Part shown: positions 17,292-26,474 of the stretch, piece after piece
Position numbering within the stretch: position 1 is the first letter of the stretch
How the letters are laid out: every line of letters begins with the position of its first letter
DNA from: Rhizobium oryzicola
Lineage (GTDB): Bacteria; Pseudomonadota; Alphaproteobacteria; Rhizobiales; Rhizobiaceae
Assembly: GCF_030504645.1 (NCBI RefSeq)
Contig: NZ_JAUKWQ010000013.1
Coordinates: 62,001 to 126,000 of the forward strand
Length of the DNA: 64,000 nucleotides
Direction of reading: 5' to 3'
The notes under the pieces: model-generated
Seen by the model: only the letters and a program-made list of their open reading frames with translations
Told to the model about the DNA's origin: nothing
Database searches by the model: none
Made by a program: the position numbers and the translations under genes

Positions 17292-20200
17292 TGCATATTC
17301 TCGCCACCACATCCTCGTCGCTCGACAACCTGATTGAGCCGGTTGATCTGAACCAGACGCCGGGGGATGTGGTGGTGCTGTCCTTCACCGATAGCGACCT
17401 TAACGGTATTGCGAACGCGTGGAATCGGCTGGAGGGCGAGCGGCCATCCCTTCGCCTTGCCCAACTTGCCGACCTGCGCCACCCCATGTCCGTCGATCTT
17501 TGGATCGACAAAGTGGCGCGCCATGCCAAGCTCATTCTCGTGCGCGTTCTCGGCGGCTATGATCGCTGGCGCTATGGCGTGGATGAGCTGGCGCGTATCG
17601 CCAGAGAGCGGAATATTCGGCTCTACCTTTTGCCCGGAGAATGTAGCGAACGCGACGAGCGGTTGGAAGTCGCATCCACCGTGGATTTGTCTGAAATACA
17701 GCGTGTTCTCGCCTTTTTCCGAACCGGTGGACCGGATAATCTGGATCGATTGGTTAGCCGACTTACGAATAAGCTGTCTGGCAACGCAGATATCCCGGCG
17801 GCAGCGGCTACCGACGTGCCGAAGCTTGGTCTCTACCGGCCTCATCAGGGCGTGGTGTCGCTGGACCAGGCCCTGAGCGAGCGTGCAGACAAGCCGCTTC
17901 TGCCGCTGCTGTTCTATCGCTCCATGCTGCTGGCCAGCGACGTTGCCCCCATTGATGCGCTGGTGCAAGCGCTGGAAGATCGAGGCGTCTGCGTTCTGCC
18001 GATCTTCGTTCCCGGCCTCAAGGATGCGGCAACGCTGAGCTATTTGCGGGACATGCTAGCCCCCTTGCAGCCCGCGGCCATCATCTCTGCCACCGCCTTT
18101 GCCAGCAATGCGGAACTGGACGGTGAGACGCTGTTCGATGTTCTGGGCGTGCCGGTGTTTCAAACAGTCATTGCCACCACAAAGCGGCAGGCATGGTTGG
18201 AAAACCAGCGGGGGCTCGGCCCCTCCGACCTTGCCATGCATGTGGTGCTGCCGGAACTCGATGGCCGCATTCTGGCGGGTGTTTTATCCTTCAAGGCGGA
18301 AAGGCAATCCGGCACCGACTTCGGCTTTACCGGCTTTGCCAATACGCCTGAGCCGGACCGGGTAGAGGCAACGGCGGATCGCATTCTCAACCACCTCGCG
18401 CTTTATGCCGCGCCGAAAGCGGAACGCCGCATCACCATTCTGATGCCGGATTATCCCGGTGCCGATGGCCGAACCGGCTATGCGGTCGGCCTCGACGTGC
18501 CGGAAAGCGTGCTACAGATGCTGCGAGAGCTGCAGGCCGAAGGCTACGACGTCACGGATATACCGGCCACGGCCAAGGACCTGATGGACCGCGTGTTGCG
18601 CCGGACGGAAAACCTCAATGCTGCGGTCTATGCGGATTATCTGGAAACGCTTCCGGAAAAAGCTCGTTCCGTCGTGCAAAGCGCCTGGGGAGATTATAGT
18701 GCCGACGACTCCTATGAAGACGGCGCATTCCATTTCCGCGCCGTGCGCTTCGGCAATGTGACCGTCGCGCTCGCCCCGGACCGTGGTCGCGAGGCCGACC
18801 GTCGCACGGATTATCACGATCCCGCCCGCCCGCCGCGCCATGCGCTGGTGGCCTTCAGCTGTTTCATGCAAAGACAGCTGCGCACGCAAGCCATCATTCA
18901 TGTGGGTGCGCATGGCACGCTGGAATGGCTGCCGGGCAAGAATGTCGCGCTGTCGCAAAACTGCTTCCCGGAGATCGTGACCGGCAATCTGCCGGTGCTC
19001 TACCCCTTCATCGTTTCCAACCCCGGTGAGGCCGCGGTCGCCAAGCGAAGGATTGCGGCGCAAACGATTGGCCACCTGCCGCCCATGCTGGCGGAGGCTG
19101 GCCTGTCGCCCGCCCAGCAAAAGCTGGAACTGCTGGTGGATGAATATGCACAGGCCGACGGCCTGGACCGCAAGCGGCGTGACCGCTTGGCAAAGCTGAT
19201 CGTGGAGACCGCAGAGGAAACGGGGCTGGCGGCGGAAGCCGGCGTTTCCCGCGAGGAAGATCCGGATACAGCCCTTTCCCGCATTGATGCCTTTCTCTGC
19301 GATCTCAAGGATTTTACCATCAAGGACGGCCAGCATGTGTTTGGCCGCGCAGACGAAGGCGAAACCGATCCGCTGCGGCTGCAAAGTGCGAAAGCCGAGC
19401 GCGAGGCGCTGCTGGCGGCGCTGGATGGCCGCTTTGTTCGTCCCGGTCCGTCCGGTGCGCCTGCCCGTGGCCGCCGCGATGTTCTGCCCACAGGCCGCAA
19501 TCTCTTCGCCTCCGACCCACGTACCATGCCGACGCCCACCGCCTTCGAGCTTGGCAGACTGGCGGCTGATGAAATCATACGCCGCTATCTTCAAGACCAT
19601 GGCGACTGGCCGAAAAGCCTTGTGATCGATCTGTGGGGAAGTGCCAGCCTGCGCAGCGGCGGCGAGGAAGTGGCGCAAGGGCTAGCGCTGATGGGCGCGA
19701 GACCGGTTCAGGATGCCGCGACCGGACGTGTCACCGGCATCGAGGTTTTGGCCCCCGCGCAACTGGGCCGCCCGCGCGTGGATGTTACCTTCCGCATTTC
19801 CGGCCTGTTCCGCGACATGTTCCCATCGTTGATGACGCTTCTCGATGCAGCCGCGCGTTCCATCGCAACCCGCGAGGAAGCGGACGGTGACAATCCGCTG
19901 GCGGAAGAGGCGAAGCGACTCGGGCAGATCCCACCGCGCATTTTCGGTTCGGCGCCCGGCACTTACGGCTCCGGCATCGAGGAGAAGCTTTCCTCCGGCG
20001 ACTGGCAGGCGCGTGAGGAGCTGGGGAGCGCCTATCTTGCCATGACGAGTCATGCCTTCGGCGGGGCTGATGGTGAGGGTTTCGAAGCATCGGAAAGCTT
20101 CGCCGAGCGCGTGCGCCAAGCCGATCTGCTGGTGCATACCGGCGGTGATCCGGGCCGCGATCTGTTGGATGGTTCCGGCGATGTCGCCTTCATCGGCGGC

Positions 20201-20650
20201 TTTGCCGCAGCCGTGGCAGCCCTTGGCGGCAAGGCGGATCTAATTTCACTCGATACCACCAATCCGCAAAAGCCACGTGCGCGCTCGGTGGCGGAAGCCG
20301 TGACGCGGGTGGTGCGCGCCCGCGCCGTGAACCCGCGTTTCATCAATGGTCAGATGCGCCATGGTCCGCGCGGCGCGGCAGAATTTGCCGAGACTGTAGA
20401 TCGCCTCGTCGGCTTTGCCGAGACAACGCAAGCCGTGCCGCAATGCCTGATCGAAGCCGTTTACGATGCCTATGTGGCCGACGAACGGGTGCGCGATTTC
20501 GTGCTGGACCAGAACCCGGAAGCCGCCCGTTCCATCGCCGAGCGCTTGATGTCCGCCCGTCGTCGCGGGCTCTGGCAGCCACGCCGCAATTCCGTGGATC
20601 GCGATCTGGAAATGCTGCACGGCTCTGCCCATGCGAGGGCGCGGCGATGA
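17291..20650 (+). CDS. cobN: Aerobic cobaltochelatase subunit CobN
   Basis: The large subunit of the ATP-dependent CobNST complex inserts Co(II) into hydrogenobyrinic acid a,c-diamide. The 1,119-aa protein begins MHILATTSSSLDNLIEP, contains IIHVGAHGTLEWLPGKN near residue 540 (the chelatase signature) and SAPGTYGSGIEEKL near 895. It is about 150 residues shorter than the roughly 1,275-aa classical CobN, with no obvious gap in the conserved core. CobS and CobT are not in the window. Stop and start overlap both neighbours. Confidence 0.95.
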   Translation: MHILATTSSSLDNLIEPVDLNQTPGDVVVLSFTDSDLNGIANAWNRLEGERPSLRLAQLADLRHPMSVDLWIDKVARHAKLILVRVLGGYDRWRYGVDELARIARERNIRLYLLPGECSERDERLEVASTVDLSEIQRVLAFFRTGGPDNLDRLVSRLTNKLSGNADIPAAAATDVPKLGLYRPHQGVVSLDQALSERADKPLLPLLFYRSMLLASDVAPIDALVQALEDRGVCVLPIFVPGLKDAATLSYLRDMLAPLQPAAIISATAFASNAELDGETLFDVLGVPVFQTVIATTKRQAWLENQRGLGPSDLAMHVVLPELDGRILAGVLSFKAERQSGTDFGFTGFANTPEPDRVEATADRILNHLALYAAPKAERRITILMPDYPGADGRTGYAVGLDVPESVLQMLRELQAEGYDVTDIPATAKDLMDRVLRRTENLNAAVYADYLETLPEKARSVVQSAWGDYSADDSYEDGAFHFRAVRFGNVTVALAPDRGREADRRTDYHDPARPPRHALVAFSCFMQRQLRTQAIIHVGAHGTLEWLPGKNVALSQNCFPEIVTGNLPVLYPFIVSNPGEAAVAKRRIAAQTIGHLPPMLAEAGLSPAQQKLELLVDEYAQADGLDRKRRDRLAKLIVETAEETGLAAEAGVSREEDPDTALSRIDAFLCDLKDFTIKDGQHVFGRADEGETDPLRLQSAKAEREALLAALDGRFVRPGPSGAPARGRRDVLPTGRNLFASDPRTMPTPTAFELGRLAADEIIRRYLQDHGDWPKSLVIDLWGSASLRSGGEEVAQGLALMGARPVQDAATGRVTGIEVLAPAQLGRPRVDVTFRISGLFRDMFPSLMTLLDAAARSIATREEADGDNPLAEEAKRLGQIPPRIFGSAPGTYGSGIEEKLSSGDWQAREELGSAYLAMTSHAFGGADGEGFEASESFAERVRQADLLVHTGGDPGRDLLDGSGDVAFIGGFAAAVAALGGKADLISLDTTNPQKPRARSVAEAVTRVVRARAVNPRFINGQMRHGPRGAAEFAETVDRLVGFAETTQAVPQCLIEAVYDAYVADERVRDFVLDQNPEAARSIAERLMSARRRGLWQPRRNSVDRDLEMLHGSAHARARR

Positions 20651-21963
20651 ATGCGATAGCCTCTTCCATGGCCCGCGGTGCCTGCCCCGCGCTCGATGCG
20701 CCGATGCTGACGGGTGATGGCTATCTCTCGCGCGTGGCGCTGATTGAGGCCATTTCACCAGCTCAAGTGATTGCGCTCTTTTCGCTGTCCGTGAAGCATG
20801 GCAACGGCATGCTGGATATTTCGGCCCGCGGCAACCTGCAAATCCGAGGACTGACGCTGGGGTCGGCGGCAAAGCTGGAAGCGGATGTCCGTGCCCTTGA
20901 CCTGCCGCTGCGCGAAGGGCTGGCGGTGGAATGGTCGCCGCTTGCGGGGCTTGAAGACGGCATTGATCCGCGCCCGCTGGGGCTCGCCATCATGGACCAT
21001 GCGAGAGCGCTTCGCGGCAGGCTGGCACCCAAACTCTCCGTCGTGCTGGAAACCAATGGGCTGCTCCGGCTCGATGATCTGCTGGCGGATATCCGGCTGG
21101 TTGCGACGGGTGAGACCGGATGGAATGTCTTCCTCGGCGGCACACTCAAGACAGGTCGCGCCATCGGCTTTGTCAGGGATGAAAACGCAGCCGATTGCGT
21201 GGCAGCACTGCTCGATCATTTCGCAAGCCTTGGACTGAGGGCGCGGGGCAGGCAAATCGAACCTGCCACCCTTCCGCAAGATGTGCTGCGCCACCTGGAG
21301 CCTGTTAAAACCCACGTCAGCCAGCCGCAGCAAAACGTGTTCGGACTTTTTGCCGTAGGACAAGCTTACAACGCCCTGCGCGTTGCACTGCCCTTCGGCC
21401 AGATCAATGCTCGGGCACTGGCGGAATTCGCTCGACAGGCAGAAGATTTCAGCATCGAGAGCATCAGGCCTGCCCCGGATCACAGCCTTGTCGCCTTCGG
21501 GGATGAGAAGGCTTGCGCAAACCTGCATGGCGTGGCGGAGCAGGTGGGCCTTATCGTGCAAGCAGATGATCCTTTAAGGCAGATCGATGCATGTCCAGGT
21601 TCGCCTTCCTGCAACTCGGCGCGGCTGGAAACGCATGCGCTGGGCCGCTTTGCCGCCAGCGAGACGCCCGGCCTGTTCGACGAATCGCTTCGGCTACATC
21701 TTTCCGGCTGCGCCAAGGGTTGCGTTCACCCAACACCCTCGCCGCTTGCACTGGTGGGCAGCGAAAACGGCAGCCATCTTGTATTCTGCGGCAAAACCAC
21801 GGATACCCCGATAAAACAGCTTGCCCCCGGCCATGCGAAAGCGGCTCTCAGAGCCCTTGCGCGCCTCATCGAGACATCACGACGGGACGGCGAAACGAAC
21901 CATGATTGCCTTGTGCGGCTCGGTCCCGGCGGGATTGTCGCGGCCCTTGGCGAAGGACCTTGA
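20647..21963 (+). CDS. cobG: Precorrin-3B synthase
   Basis: The 438-aa protein is an oxygen-dependent Fe-S enzyme of the nitrite/sulfite reductase family that converts precorrin-3A to precorrin-3B, the step marking the aerobic pathway. The N-terminal ferredoxin-like repeat reads ISARGNLQIRGLT. Cluster ligands appear in DACPGSPSCNSA near residue 317 and SGCAKGCVHP near 354. The ATG at 20647 overlaps the cobN stop (ATGA); the frame extends upstream inside cobN but has no better start. Confidence 0.93.
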   Translation: MNAIASSMARGACPALDAPMLTGDGYLSRVALIEAISPAQVIALFSLSVKHGNGMLDISARGNLQIRGLTLGSAAKLEADVRALDLPLREGLAVEWSPLAGLEDGIDPRPLGLAIMDHARALRGRLAPKLSVVLETNGLLRLDDLLADIRLVATGETGWNVFLGGTLKTGRAIGFVRDENAADCVAALLDHFASLGLRARGRQIEPATLPQDVLRHLEPVKTHVSQPQQNVFGLFAVGQAYNALRVALPFGQINARALAEFARQAEDFSIESIRPAPDHSLVAFGDEKACANLHGVAEQVGLIVQADDPLRQIDACPGSPSCNSARLETHALGRFAASETPGLFDESLRLHLSGCAKGCVHPTPSPLALVGSENGSHLVFCGKTTDTPIKQLAPGHAKAALRALARLIETSRRDGETNHDCLVRLGPGGIVAALGEGP

Positions 21964-22595
21964 TGACGGACTACGATTACATCCGCGATGGCGATGCGAT
22001 TTATCGCAAGTCCTTCGCCATTATCCGCGAGGAAGCGGATCTTTCCCGCTTCACGGACGAGCAAGCGGATGTCGCGATCCGTATGATCCACGCCTGCGGG
22101 CTGGTGGAAGCAGCAGCGCATTTCGAGTTTTCGCCCGATTTCGTCGGTGCCGCACGCAACGCGCTTCTGGCCGGCAAACCGATTTTCTGCGATGCGCAGA
22201 TGGTAGCCCACGGCGTAACTCGTGCTCGGCTTCCGGCCAACAATGAAGTGATCTGCACGCTGCGCGACCCGCAGATGCCGGACCTTGCCAAACAGGTGGG
22301 CAATACCCGCTCCGCAGCCGCGCTGGAACTGTGGCGAGATCGGCTGGAAAATTCTGTGGTGGCCATCGGCAACGCCCCGACTGCCCTCTTCTATCTCCTG
22401 GAAATGCTGGACAAGGGCTGCCCGAAGCCCGCCGCCATCATCGGCATGCCGGTCGGCTTTGTGGGTGCAGCGGAAAGTAAGGAAGCACTGGCGGAAAGCC
22501 GCCACGGCATTCCTTATGCCATCGTCAAAGGCCGCATGGGCGGTTCCGCCATGACGGCAGCCGCCGTCAATGCGCTGGCGAGGGCGGGCCTGTGA
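21963..22595 (+). CDS. cobH: Precorrin-8X methylmutase
   Basis: The 210-aa enzyme moves the C11 methyl to C12, giving hydrogenobyrinic acid. The catalytic histidine sits at residue 43 in RMIHACGLVEAA, as in characterised CobH; other family stretches are IFCDAQMVAHG, NAPTALFYLLEM and GMPVGFVGAAESK. The start ATG at 21963 overlaps the cobG stop by 1 nt, so the longer upstream frame is not needed. Confidence 0.95.
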   Translation: MTDYDYIRDGDAIYRKSFAIIREEADLSRFTDEQADVAIRMIHACGLVEAAAHFEFSPDFVGAARNALLAGKPIFCDAQMVAHGVTRARLPANNEVICTLRDPQMPDLAKQVGNTRSAAALELWRDRLENSVVAIGNAPTALFYLLEMLDKGCPKPAAIIGMPVGFVGAAESKEALAESRHGIPYAIVKGRMGGSAMTAAAVNALARAGL

Positions 22596-23347
22596 GCAAC
22601 ATAACTCCCGGCAAAGTCTATGGCGTCGGCACCGGCCCCGGTGATCCCGAACTGCTGACACTCAAGGCCGTGAAGGCGCTGAACAATGCCGATGTTCTCG
22701 CCTTTTTCAGCAAACGCGGTTCCCGCGGCAATGGCCGCACCATTGTGGAAGCGCATGTGCGGGCTGATATCCTCGAACTGCCACTTATCTACCCGGTGAC
22801 AGTGGAAGAGGACAAGGACAGCGAAAGCTACAAGCGCGCCATTGATGGCTTCTTCGATCAATCGGCGGCGGAAATTGCGGTGCATCTTCAAGCGGGCCGC
22901 AATGTCGCGGTTTTGAGCGAAGGCGATCCGCTGTTCTACGGCTCCTACATGCATCTGCATCTGCGGCTCGCTCCGCATTATCAGGCGGAAGTCATTCCGG
23001 GCGTCACGGCCATGTCCGGCTGCTGGTCGCTCGCGGGGATGCCGCTGGTGCAGGGCGACGATATCCTGAGCGTTCTCCCCGGCACTCTGCCCGAGGACGC
23101 GCTGACGTCACGTCTGGCCGGAACCGATGGCGCTGTGATCATGAAAGTGGGCCGCAACCTGCCGAAGATCCGCCGCGCATTGGCCGCGACCGGCAAGCTC
23201 AGCGGCGCGATTTATGTAGAGCGCGGTACCATGCCGACCGGCCACGCCGTGCCTCTGGCTGAACGGGATGAGACTGCACCGGCACCTTACTTCTCGCTAG
23301 TGCTGGTTCCCGGCTGGAAGACCCGTCCGCAAGGGGTACTGGTATGA
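22592..23347 (+). CDS. cobI: Precorrin-2 C20-methyltransferase
   Basis: The 251-aa SAM-dependent methyltransferase makes precorrin-3A from precorrin-2. It has the family GxGxGxPELLTLKAVKAL opening (YGVGTGPGDPELLTLK), LSEGDPLFYGSYMHL near residue 110 and VIPGVTAMSGCWS. Translation starts at a GTG overlapping the cobH stop (GTGA). Confidence 0.95.
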   Translation: MSNITPGKVYGVGTGPGDPELLTLKAVKALNNADVLAFFSKRGSRGNGRTIVEAHVRADILELPLIYPVTVEEDKDSESYKRAIDGFFDQSAAEIAVHLQAGRNVAVLSEGDPLFYGSYMHLHLRLAPHYQAEVIPGVTAMSGCWSLAGMPLVQGDDILSVLPGTLPEDALTSRLAGTDGAVIMKVGRNLPKIRRALAATGKLSGAIYVERGTMPTGHAVPLAERDETAPAPYFSLVLVPGWKTRPQGVLV

Positions 23348-24108
23348 CGGGCAAGCTCACCGTCGTCGGCCTCGGCCCCGGCAGCCCGCAGCAGATCACG
23401 CCGGAAGCGCTGAATGCCGTTGCGGAGGCGACGGACTTCTTCGGTTATGGTCCCTACGTGGACCGGCTGGATCTGCGCCCGGACCAGCGCCGCCACGCCT
23501 CCGACAATCGGGAGGAGATTTCCCGCGCCGGTGCAGCGCTGACGCTTGCCGCGCAAGGGGAAAGAGTCTGTGTGGTTTCGGGTGGCGACCCCGGCGTCTT
23601 TGCCATGGCTGCCGCCGTCTGCGAGGCAATTGAGGCGGGCCCGGCGGAATGGCGCAAGGTGGAGTTTGCCGTGGTTCCGGGTGTCACGGCCATGCTGGCT
23701 GTCGCGGCAAAGGCCGGTGCGCCGCTGGGGCATGATTTCTGCGCCATCTCGCTTTCCGATAACTTGAAGCCCTGGAATGTCATTGAGAAGCGTTTGATCG
23801 CCGCGGCGCAAGCAGGTTTCGTAATGGCGTTCTACAATCCCGTCAGCAAGGCGCGTCCGCACCAGTTGGGGCAGGCTCTCGACATTCTACGCGCTCACCT
23901 GCCGGGAACGGTGCCAGTCATCTTCGGTCGTGCCGCAGGACGTGCCGATGAACGTATCAACGTCGTGCCGCTGTCAGAAGCCCATTCCGACTTGGCCGAT
24001 ATGGCGACCTGCATCATCGTCGGTTCCACGGAAACGCGGCTGATTTCCCGCGAGGGGCAGCGCCCGCTGGTCTATTCGCCACGCTCCTGGATGGCTGGGA
24101 AGGCCTGA
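23344..24108 (+). CDS. cobJ: Precorrin-3B C17-methyltransferase
   Basis: The 254-aa SAM-dependent enzyme methylates C17 and drives ring contraction to precorrin-4. Motifs include VVGLGPGSPQQITPEA at the N-terminus, FFGYGPYVDRL, VVSGGDPGVFAMAAAVCEA near 77 and MAFYNPVSKARPHQL near 160. It overlaps cobI by 4 bp (ATGA) and its last 37 bp overlap the end of antisense cobK. Confidence 0.95.
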   Translation: MTGKLTVVGLGPGSPQQITPEALNAVAEATDFFGYGPYVDRLDLRPDQRRHASDNREEISRAGAALTLAAQGERVCVVSGGDPGVFAMAAAVCEAIEAGPAEWRKVEFAVVPGVTAMLAVAAKAGAPLGHDFCAISLSDNLKPWNVIEKRLIAAAQAGFVMAFYNPVSKARPHQLGQALDILRAHLPGTVPVIFGRAAGRADERINVVPLSEAHSDLADMATCIIVGSTETRLISREGQRPLVYSPRSWMAGKA

Positions 24109-24842
24109 TCCACATGGGCAGTGAGCGCCTCAACCGTCTGGAACGATGGAGCCTCCGGCAAAACCGGACGCTGGATCATCACGACCTGCAGCGCAAGAGC
24201 CCGCGCCGCCGCGATCTTGCCATAGCTGGCGGCACCGCCCGAATTCTTGGAAACGATCACCTCGATGCCGCTTTTGGCCAGCAGCACCCGCTCATCTGCT
24301 TCGTTGAAGGGGCCGCGGGCAGTAAGGTAACGTACGTTCGGGAGACTGAGCGGCGGCTCCACAGGATCGACGCTGCGTACGAGATAATCATGCTGCGGCG
24401 CCGCCTCAAAGGGCAGAAGCTCCTGACGACCGAGAGCGAGGAAGGCACGGCGCGGCTCATGCCCCAAAGCCTCAACGGCCTTTTCGACACTTTCCACTTG
24501 AATCCAGCGATCCTCCGAATGCGGTTCCCAACCGGGGCGGCGCAAAGCTACCAGCGGCACGCCGGAAAGAGCAGAAGCTTCTGCCGCATTAGCGGAAATG
24601 CGCGCCGCATAAGGGTGCGTGGCATCGATCAGCAGATCGAAAGCGTTCGCCTTCAGATAGCCCGCAAGCCCTTCCGCACCCCCGAAACCGCCCACACGAA
24701 CCGGAACCGGCTGTGCAACGGGCGCTTTGGTTCGTCCCGCGAGCGACAGCTCCAGCCGGAAACGGTTCATGCCGCGCAAGGCTTCGGCCAGCTGTCGCGC
24801 TTCCGTCGTTCCGCCCAGAATGAGAATGGAGTACACCGCCAT
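24072..24842 (-). CDS. cobK: Precorrin-6A reductase
   Basis: The 256-aa NADPH-dependent reductase converts precorrin-6A to its dihydro form. The translation MAVYSILILGGTTEARQLA carries the dinucleotide-binding opening, and IDATHPYAARISANAAEA and LALGRQELLPF are family stretches. It lies on the minus strand inside the otherwise plus-strand cob operon, overlapping cobJ by 37 bp at its end and cobL at its start codon. AGGAG lies 2 nt before the ATG. A longer upstream frame is antisense to cobL and is rejected. Confidence 0.93.
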   Translation of the reverse strand: MAVYSILILGGTTEARQLAEALRGMNRFRLELSLAGRTKAPVAQPVPVRVGGFGGAEGLAGYLKANAFDLLIDATHPYAARISANAAEASALSGVPLVALRRPGWEPHSEDRWIQVESVEKAVEALGHEPRRAFLALGRQELLPFEAAPQHDYLVRSVDPVEPPLSLPNVRYLTARGPFNEADERVLLAKSGIEVIVSKNSGGAASYGKIAAARALALQVVMIQRPVLPEAPSFQTVEALTAHVDQAFPAIQERGE

Positions 24843-26091
24843 GGCTCCTGATTTGCGCTCGTCTCTTCTACCCGCTGACGTCTGGTTGTCCATCGTCGGC
24901 ATTGGCGAAGATGGTCTTGCTGGTTTGGGAGAGAGAGCAAGACAGGCGATTGCCGGGGCGGAATTCGTCTTCGGCGGCACGCGCCATCTGGAACTTGCCA
25001 AGGCAGCAATCACAGGCGAGGCCCGCCCCTGGCCCCAGCCATTCGATAGTGACATGAAGGCCGTGACGGCGCTGAAGGGCCGAAAGGTTTGCGTGCTCGC
25101 GTCTGGCGATCCCTTCTTCTTCGGCGCCGGCGTAACGCTGGCACGGCAGGTTCCGGCGAACGAATTCAAAGTCTATCCAGCGCCTTCCGCCTTTTCGCTG
25201 GCGGCATCGCGGCTGGGATGGGCCTTGCAGGATATCGAGACCGTTTCACTGCACGGGCGCTCGCTCGATCTCATCCGGCCCCTTCTGCATCCGGGACGAA
25301 GGGTGCTGGCACTGACCTCTGACGAGTACGGCCCCGCAGCCATCGTGAAACTGCTGATGGCGAACGGTTTTGACGAAAGCCGGATCACGGTTCTGGAAGC
25401 GCTGGGCGGTGAACGGGAAAATGTTAGCCGAGTAAAGGCGTCGAGCTTCGATCTGGTTGACCTTGATCCGCTGAACCTTGTTGCCGTGGAAGTGCAGGCC
25501 GAACCGCAGGCACGCATTCTGCCGCTCGGCTTCGGGCTTCCAGACGATCTCTTCGAGCATGACGGTCAGATCACCAAACGGGAAATCCGCGCGGCAACCT
25601 TGTCTGCCCTTTCCCCCCGGCGCGGCGAACTGCTGTGGGATATAGGCGCTGGCTCCGGCTCTATTGGTATCGAATGGATGCTCGCCCATCCTTCCATGCG
25701 CGCCATCGCCATTGAACATCACGCAGAGCGGGTGGCGCGCATTCGTCGCAATGCGTCGACCTTCGGCGTACCGGGGCTTCAGGTGGTAGAGGGGAAAGCG
25801 CCCGAAGCGCTGGCGGGCCTGCCCGTGCCGGATGTGATCTTCATCGGCGGCGGCGGCAGCAAGGGTGGCGTTCTGGAGGCGGCCATCGCGGCACTGTCAG
25901 CCGGTGGCCGGCTGGTTGCCAACGCGGTGACGCTGGAAATGGAGCGAGTCCTTCTCGATGCACAGGCACGGCTTGGCGGCAGGCTTATCCGGCTTTCGGT
26001 CGATCGCGCCGAACCGGTTGGCCCCATGACCGGCTGGCGGGCTGCCATGCCTGTCACGCAATGGGCCTGGGTGAAGGACGTCGCGTCATGA
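24841..26091 (+). CDS. cobL: Precorrin-6Y C5,15-methyltransferase (decarboxylating)
   Basis: The 416-aa fusion enzyme methylates C5 and C15 and decarboxylates the C12 acetate. The N-terminal half (to about residue 205) is a CbiE-type methyltransferase with LSIVGIGEDGLAGL and LASGDPFFFGAG. The C-terminal half is CbiT-like with LWDIGAGSGSIGIEWML near 265 and IFIGGGGSKGGVLEA. The ATG at 24841 shares CATG with the cobK start and has GGAG 9 nt upstream. It overlaps cobE by 4 bp. Confidence 0.95.
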   Translation: MAPDLRSSLLPADVWLSIVGIGEDGLAGLGERARQAIAGAEFVFGGTRHLELAKAAITGEARPWPQPFDSDMKAVTALKGRKVCVLASGDPFFFGAGVTLARQVPANEFKVYPAPSAFSLAASRLGWALQDIETVSLHGRSLDLIRPLLHPGRRVLALTSDEYGPAAIVKLLMANGFDESRITVLEALGGERENVSRVKASSFDLVDLDPLNLVAVEVQAEPQARILPLGFGLPDDLFEHDGQITKREIRAATLSALSPRRGELLWDIGAGSGSIGIEWMLAHPSMRAIAIEHHAERVARIRRNASTFGVPGLQVVEGKAPEALAGLPVPDVIFIGGGGSKGGVLEAAIAALSAGGRLVANAVTLEMERVLLDAQARLGGRLIRLSVDRAEPVGPMTGWRAAMPVTQWAWVKDVAS

Positions 26092-26474
26092 TGGCGATCG
26101 GCATCGGCTGCCGCAAGGGAACGGCACCGGAGGTCATTCTGGCGGTGATTACGGAAGCCTTACAGAAGCAGGGGATCGGCATCAGCCGACCGCTCGTTAT
26201 CGCCACCGGGGGCATAAAGGCTGATGAAGAGGGCATTCGCGAAGCCGCTCAGCGACTCCTGGCAACATTTGTCGTGACGACGGATGAGGCAATGCGCGCC
26301 GTTGCGATCCGTACCCTCACCCATTCAGACGTCAGTTTTTCCTACACCGGCCTGCCAAGTCTGTCAGAGGCGGCGGCCCTTGCCGCAGCCGGACCAACGG
26401 CACGCCTCATTGGGCCGCGTCACGTTTCGCAGGGCGTCGCCTGCGCCATTGCCATTTTGGAGAATAGAGCATGA
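26088..26474 (+). CDS. cobE: CobE / CbiG C-terminal-like cobalamin biosynthesis protein
   Basis: The 128-aa protein matches the CobE/CbiG-C fold, found in aerobic pathways with an incompletely defined role, possibly in intermediate handling. It opens MMAIGIGCRKGTAPEVI, with ATGGIKADEEGI in the middle and LIGPRHVSQGVACAIAIL at the end. The ATG overlaps the cobL stop, and its end overlaps cobM by 4 bp. The longer frame from 26061 runs inside cobL. Confidence 0.88.
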   Translation: MMAIGIGCRKGTAPEVILAVITEALQKQGIGISRPLVIATGGIKADEEGIREAAQRLLATFVVTTDEAMRAVAIRTLTHSDVSFSYTGLPSLSEAAALAAAGPTARLIGPRHVSQGVACAIAILENRA

